The notes under the pieces are model-generated. The model worked only from the letters and a program-made list of their open reading frames with translations, was not told where the DNA came from and searched no databases. A program made the translations under genes and the position numbers. This document shows, one piece after another, positions 61,495 through 64,000 of a stretch of DNA of 64,000 nucleotides. The stretch's first letter is position 1. Every line of letters begins with the position of its first letter. The DNA lies in NCBI GenBank assembly GCA_013407085.1, contig JACCGJ010009902.1, positions 78,031-142,030 on the forward strand, read 5' to 3'. Origin of the DNA: Atriophallophorus winterbourni. Taxonomy: Eukaryota; Platyhelminthes; Trematoda; Plagiorchiida; Microphallidae.

Positions 61495-64000
61495 CTACTT
61501 TTTGAATGACGTACCAGTCCCGATTCGGGACGGAACAATCTTCTCGCCGCAGCGCTTGCAACGGTAGTCAGAACTCTGTTGTATTGCATCAGTTGCACGC
61601 CGGCGGCGTGATCTGCGTTCAGCAGCCAAGAGCTGTATCTGCTCCTCCCCGGCTTGCAGCCGACGCTTTACACAATGCCTCCAAAGTGAGCGGTCAAGAG
61701 CAAGTTCTTCCCAGCTCGCGGGGTTAATGTCAAGAGCTTTCATATCTCTATTGCAAACATATTTGTACCGCAAGTGCGATCTGCCCAATGGTCGAATTCC
61801 TAATTGCAACTCACCATAGAGTAGATCTTTCGGAATACGACCATTTTCCATTCTATAGACATGACCAAGCCACCGCAGGCGGCGCTGACGTAATAGGGTG
61901 ACCATGCTCTGTAGACCAGCTTTTGAAAGCACTTCAGCGTTAGTCACTCTGTCCATCCACGATATGTTCAAGATACGACGGATGCTTCGTAGATGGAGAG
62001 CATTCAGCTTCCGTTCGTGTCTTGCGTTGGTGGCCCAGGTTTCGCTGCTGTATAGTAAAGCATTTAGTACGCACGCGCTGTATACCATCATCTTTGTCTT
62101 TACAGTCAGCTTGCGTTTACCCCAAACACGAGAGTTCAATCGGGACAAAATGACAGCTGCTCTGCCAATCCGCTTATCAATCTCCGTGTCTAGCGAGAGG
62201 TTATCCACAATGGTTGAACCAAGATATGTGAAATGATGTACTGGTTCGAGCTGACAGTTTCCAACAGTGATGATTGGCGGCGATACAGTCCCTTGACCAA
62301 GGACTTTGGTCTTGTTCATGCTGATTGTTAGACCAAAGTCTTTGCATGCCGACGAAAAACAGTCCATTAGCGACTGTAGGTTCTCTTGGGAGTGAGCAAT
62401 AAGGGCTGCATCGTCGGCAAACAACAGGTCACGGTTTATCACATCTCGTACTTTGGTTTGTGCTCTCAACCGGTTCAGGTTGGAAAGCTTGCCATCACTT
62501 AGCGTGCGTATGTAAATGCCTTCTGTTTCTCGTCCTAAAGCGTGCTTCAGAAGCAGTAGCAAAGAACATGCCGAACAGCGTGGGAGCAGACACACCCTGT
62601 TTGACGGCCTCCGGCCGAATTTCAAATGCTTTTGAACTGCCACCGTAAAATGTGCTGAGCCTTTCATGCCTGAGTTAACAAATAACGAGTCCTCACAGCC
62701 TTGGGGGCAGCCATATCAGATCGAGCATTTTGAAAAGACCCTCCCTGCTTACGTAGTCGAATGCCTTAGTTAAATCAATAAAAACAGCGTATAATGGCAT
62801 ACGCTGTTCCCGACACTTTTCTTGAAGTTGTCTCAGGGAGAAGATCATGTCAACGGTTGATCTTTCCTTGCGGAAGCCACATTGAGATTCGGAGTAAATT
62901 CCATCAGCTGAAACTTGCAGCCGGATCTTTAAGACATTAGCAAACAATTTGCCTACAACCTTCAGAAGGGAGATTCCTCTGTATTTGTTGCAGTCGCCTC
63001 TATCTCCTTTATTCTTGAATAGCGTGATGATCTTTGTGTCTCGCACCTCTTGTGGGACACACTCCCCCTGCCAGCACTGAAAAAGCAAATGGTGAAGCGT
63101 TTGTAATAATGCTGTTCTACCGCATTTGATGAGCTCAGGTGGAATTCCCCTCGTCATACAGGGGCCTGTCCCATTCCTAAGGCGGTCGATTGCTGCTAAT
63201 TGAGTTCACATATCAAGAGTAAGGGGGAGTATCTAATATTCAATAGTCGGCAACCGCTCGAAAATTTTCAATACATGTGGTAAAACCGTACTGTCCCCTA
63301 GAGTAAGAGGGGTAGACATGCTCTCCCATCTTTTCCATCTGCTGAGTTTTTGTCCACAATCGGGTCACCAGATACAGACTTAATGGGAGCCATTTTATGT
63401 TTGTTGGGACCAATGGCTCTCTTGATCCCATCATACATGCCGTGAAAATTTCCAGTATCCGCAGCTTTTTGGATACTAAGGCTAATTTCTGTCCAGTAGT
63501 CATTTGCACATCGCCTTGCAGTCTGTTGGACCTTATTTCTGGCTGCTCTTAAAAGTCGTAAGTTTTCATCTGTTGGCATCCCTTTGAACCTCAAGAATGC
63601 TGACCGTTTCTCATCCAACACAGCAGTCATCTCAGAAGCTTTTGCTTCGAACCAGTCGCTTGTTCGAGCTTTCTTCGGACCGAAAGTGGAAAGTGCGACT
63701 CGGCATATGCTGTTTTTAATCGATTCCCAGTTTTCTGAAGCCGATTCAATTGGGGGGTTTCTTGCTGACTCGGCTGGTTGAAGGCCTTTTGGCAAATCGC
63801 GCAGCTAGATTAGTTTCGACATGCGGGTGACGTCCAATCCTAGCTTACCAGACAATTTGGTGCGGTGCAATCTCTCGTGTCGGAAGCTTCAGTTTTGCAC
63901 AAACCAGTGAATGGTCAGTGTCGCATTCTGCGCTTTGATATGATCTGGGGAACAGTACGCTTCTTATATTAGTGCGTCTAACAAGAATAATATCAAGCTG
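61495..64000 (-). pseudogene. LINE-w3 endonuclease end, RT and C-terminus, runs off window
   Basis: From the window edge: an endonuclease tail (CDTDHSLVCAKL near 63930), a linker frame at 63795-63298 (TSDWFEAKASEM, KRAIGPNKHKM), RT at 63157-62693 (GIPPELIKCG, KYRGISLLKVVGKLFA, GFRKERSTVDMIFSLRQL, VFIDLTKAFDYVSR), a broken stretch, then 62560-61495 with DLLFADDAALIAHS, HHFTYLGSTI, RLRWLGHVYRMENGRIPKDL and a C-terminal Cys/His pair (YRCKRCGEK). Frames change near 63200, 62690 and 62550. RTE-like superfamily; exact clade not assigned. A relic of the same family is at 38030-39325. Confidence 0.87.

Overview
The window is eukaryotic genomic DNA from a repeat-rich animal, most probably a flatworm and probably a digenean trematode. 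The evidence is a spliced mitochondrial carrier gene, a Ty3/gypsy element whose Gag has the CHCC knuckle described for the trematode CsRn1 clade, RTE- and CR1-type LINEs of the kinds common in flukes, and a tRNA-derived SINE carrying a hammerhead ribozyme core like the schistosome SM-alpha family. The species cannot be named from the sequence. Family names such as CR1-w1 or SINE-w1 are labels used only here.

Layout. 1-5050: broken BEL/Pao gag, a tandem repeat, and a decayed minus-strand CsRn1-like gag-pol. 5055-8185: an LTR element (LTR-w1) with both LTRs and a 4-bp target duplication but no RT/RNase H/integrase core. 9259-20570: one CR1-like LINE (CR1-w1) split by two later insertions. The first is LTR-w2 (12539-16693), itself interrupted by an RTE LINE (13252-14627). 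The second is a minus-strand RTE (16981-20144). Removing each insert with one target duplication restores the interrupted reading frame or alignment. 21161-24354: a nearly intact RTE copy. 24364-29600: SINE-w1 copies, LINE fragments and anonymous DNA.

29729-41570 holds the one confidently recognised host gene, the mitochondrial 2-oxoglutarate/malate carrier (SLC25A11). It has eight exons encoding 313 residues, all introns have GT/AG ends, and the introns are full of SINE-w1 and LINE debris. 41600-47500 holds more repeats, including a fold-back element with a hammerhead-like core. 47520-50330 is a second CR1-like LINE. 50862-51026 is the tRNA-derived SINE with a hammerhead motif. 51355-54030 (minus) is an 891-codon open frame of no recognised family, probably a host gene. 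55770-60150 (minus) is the best preserved CR1-like LINE, with ORF1 and ORF2. 61440-64000 (minus) is a third LINE type that runs off the window.

The elements are mostly dead: stops and frameshifts are noted for each. The two host genes are not obviously related in function. The commonest repeat, SINE-w1 (up to 250 bp, more than 20 copies), forms a nested set sharing a 3' end with variable target duplications, so it appears to move by target-primed reverse transcription using a LINE in trans. The three RTE/CR1 groups are candidate partners.
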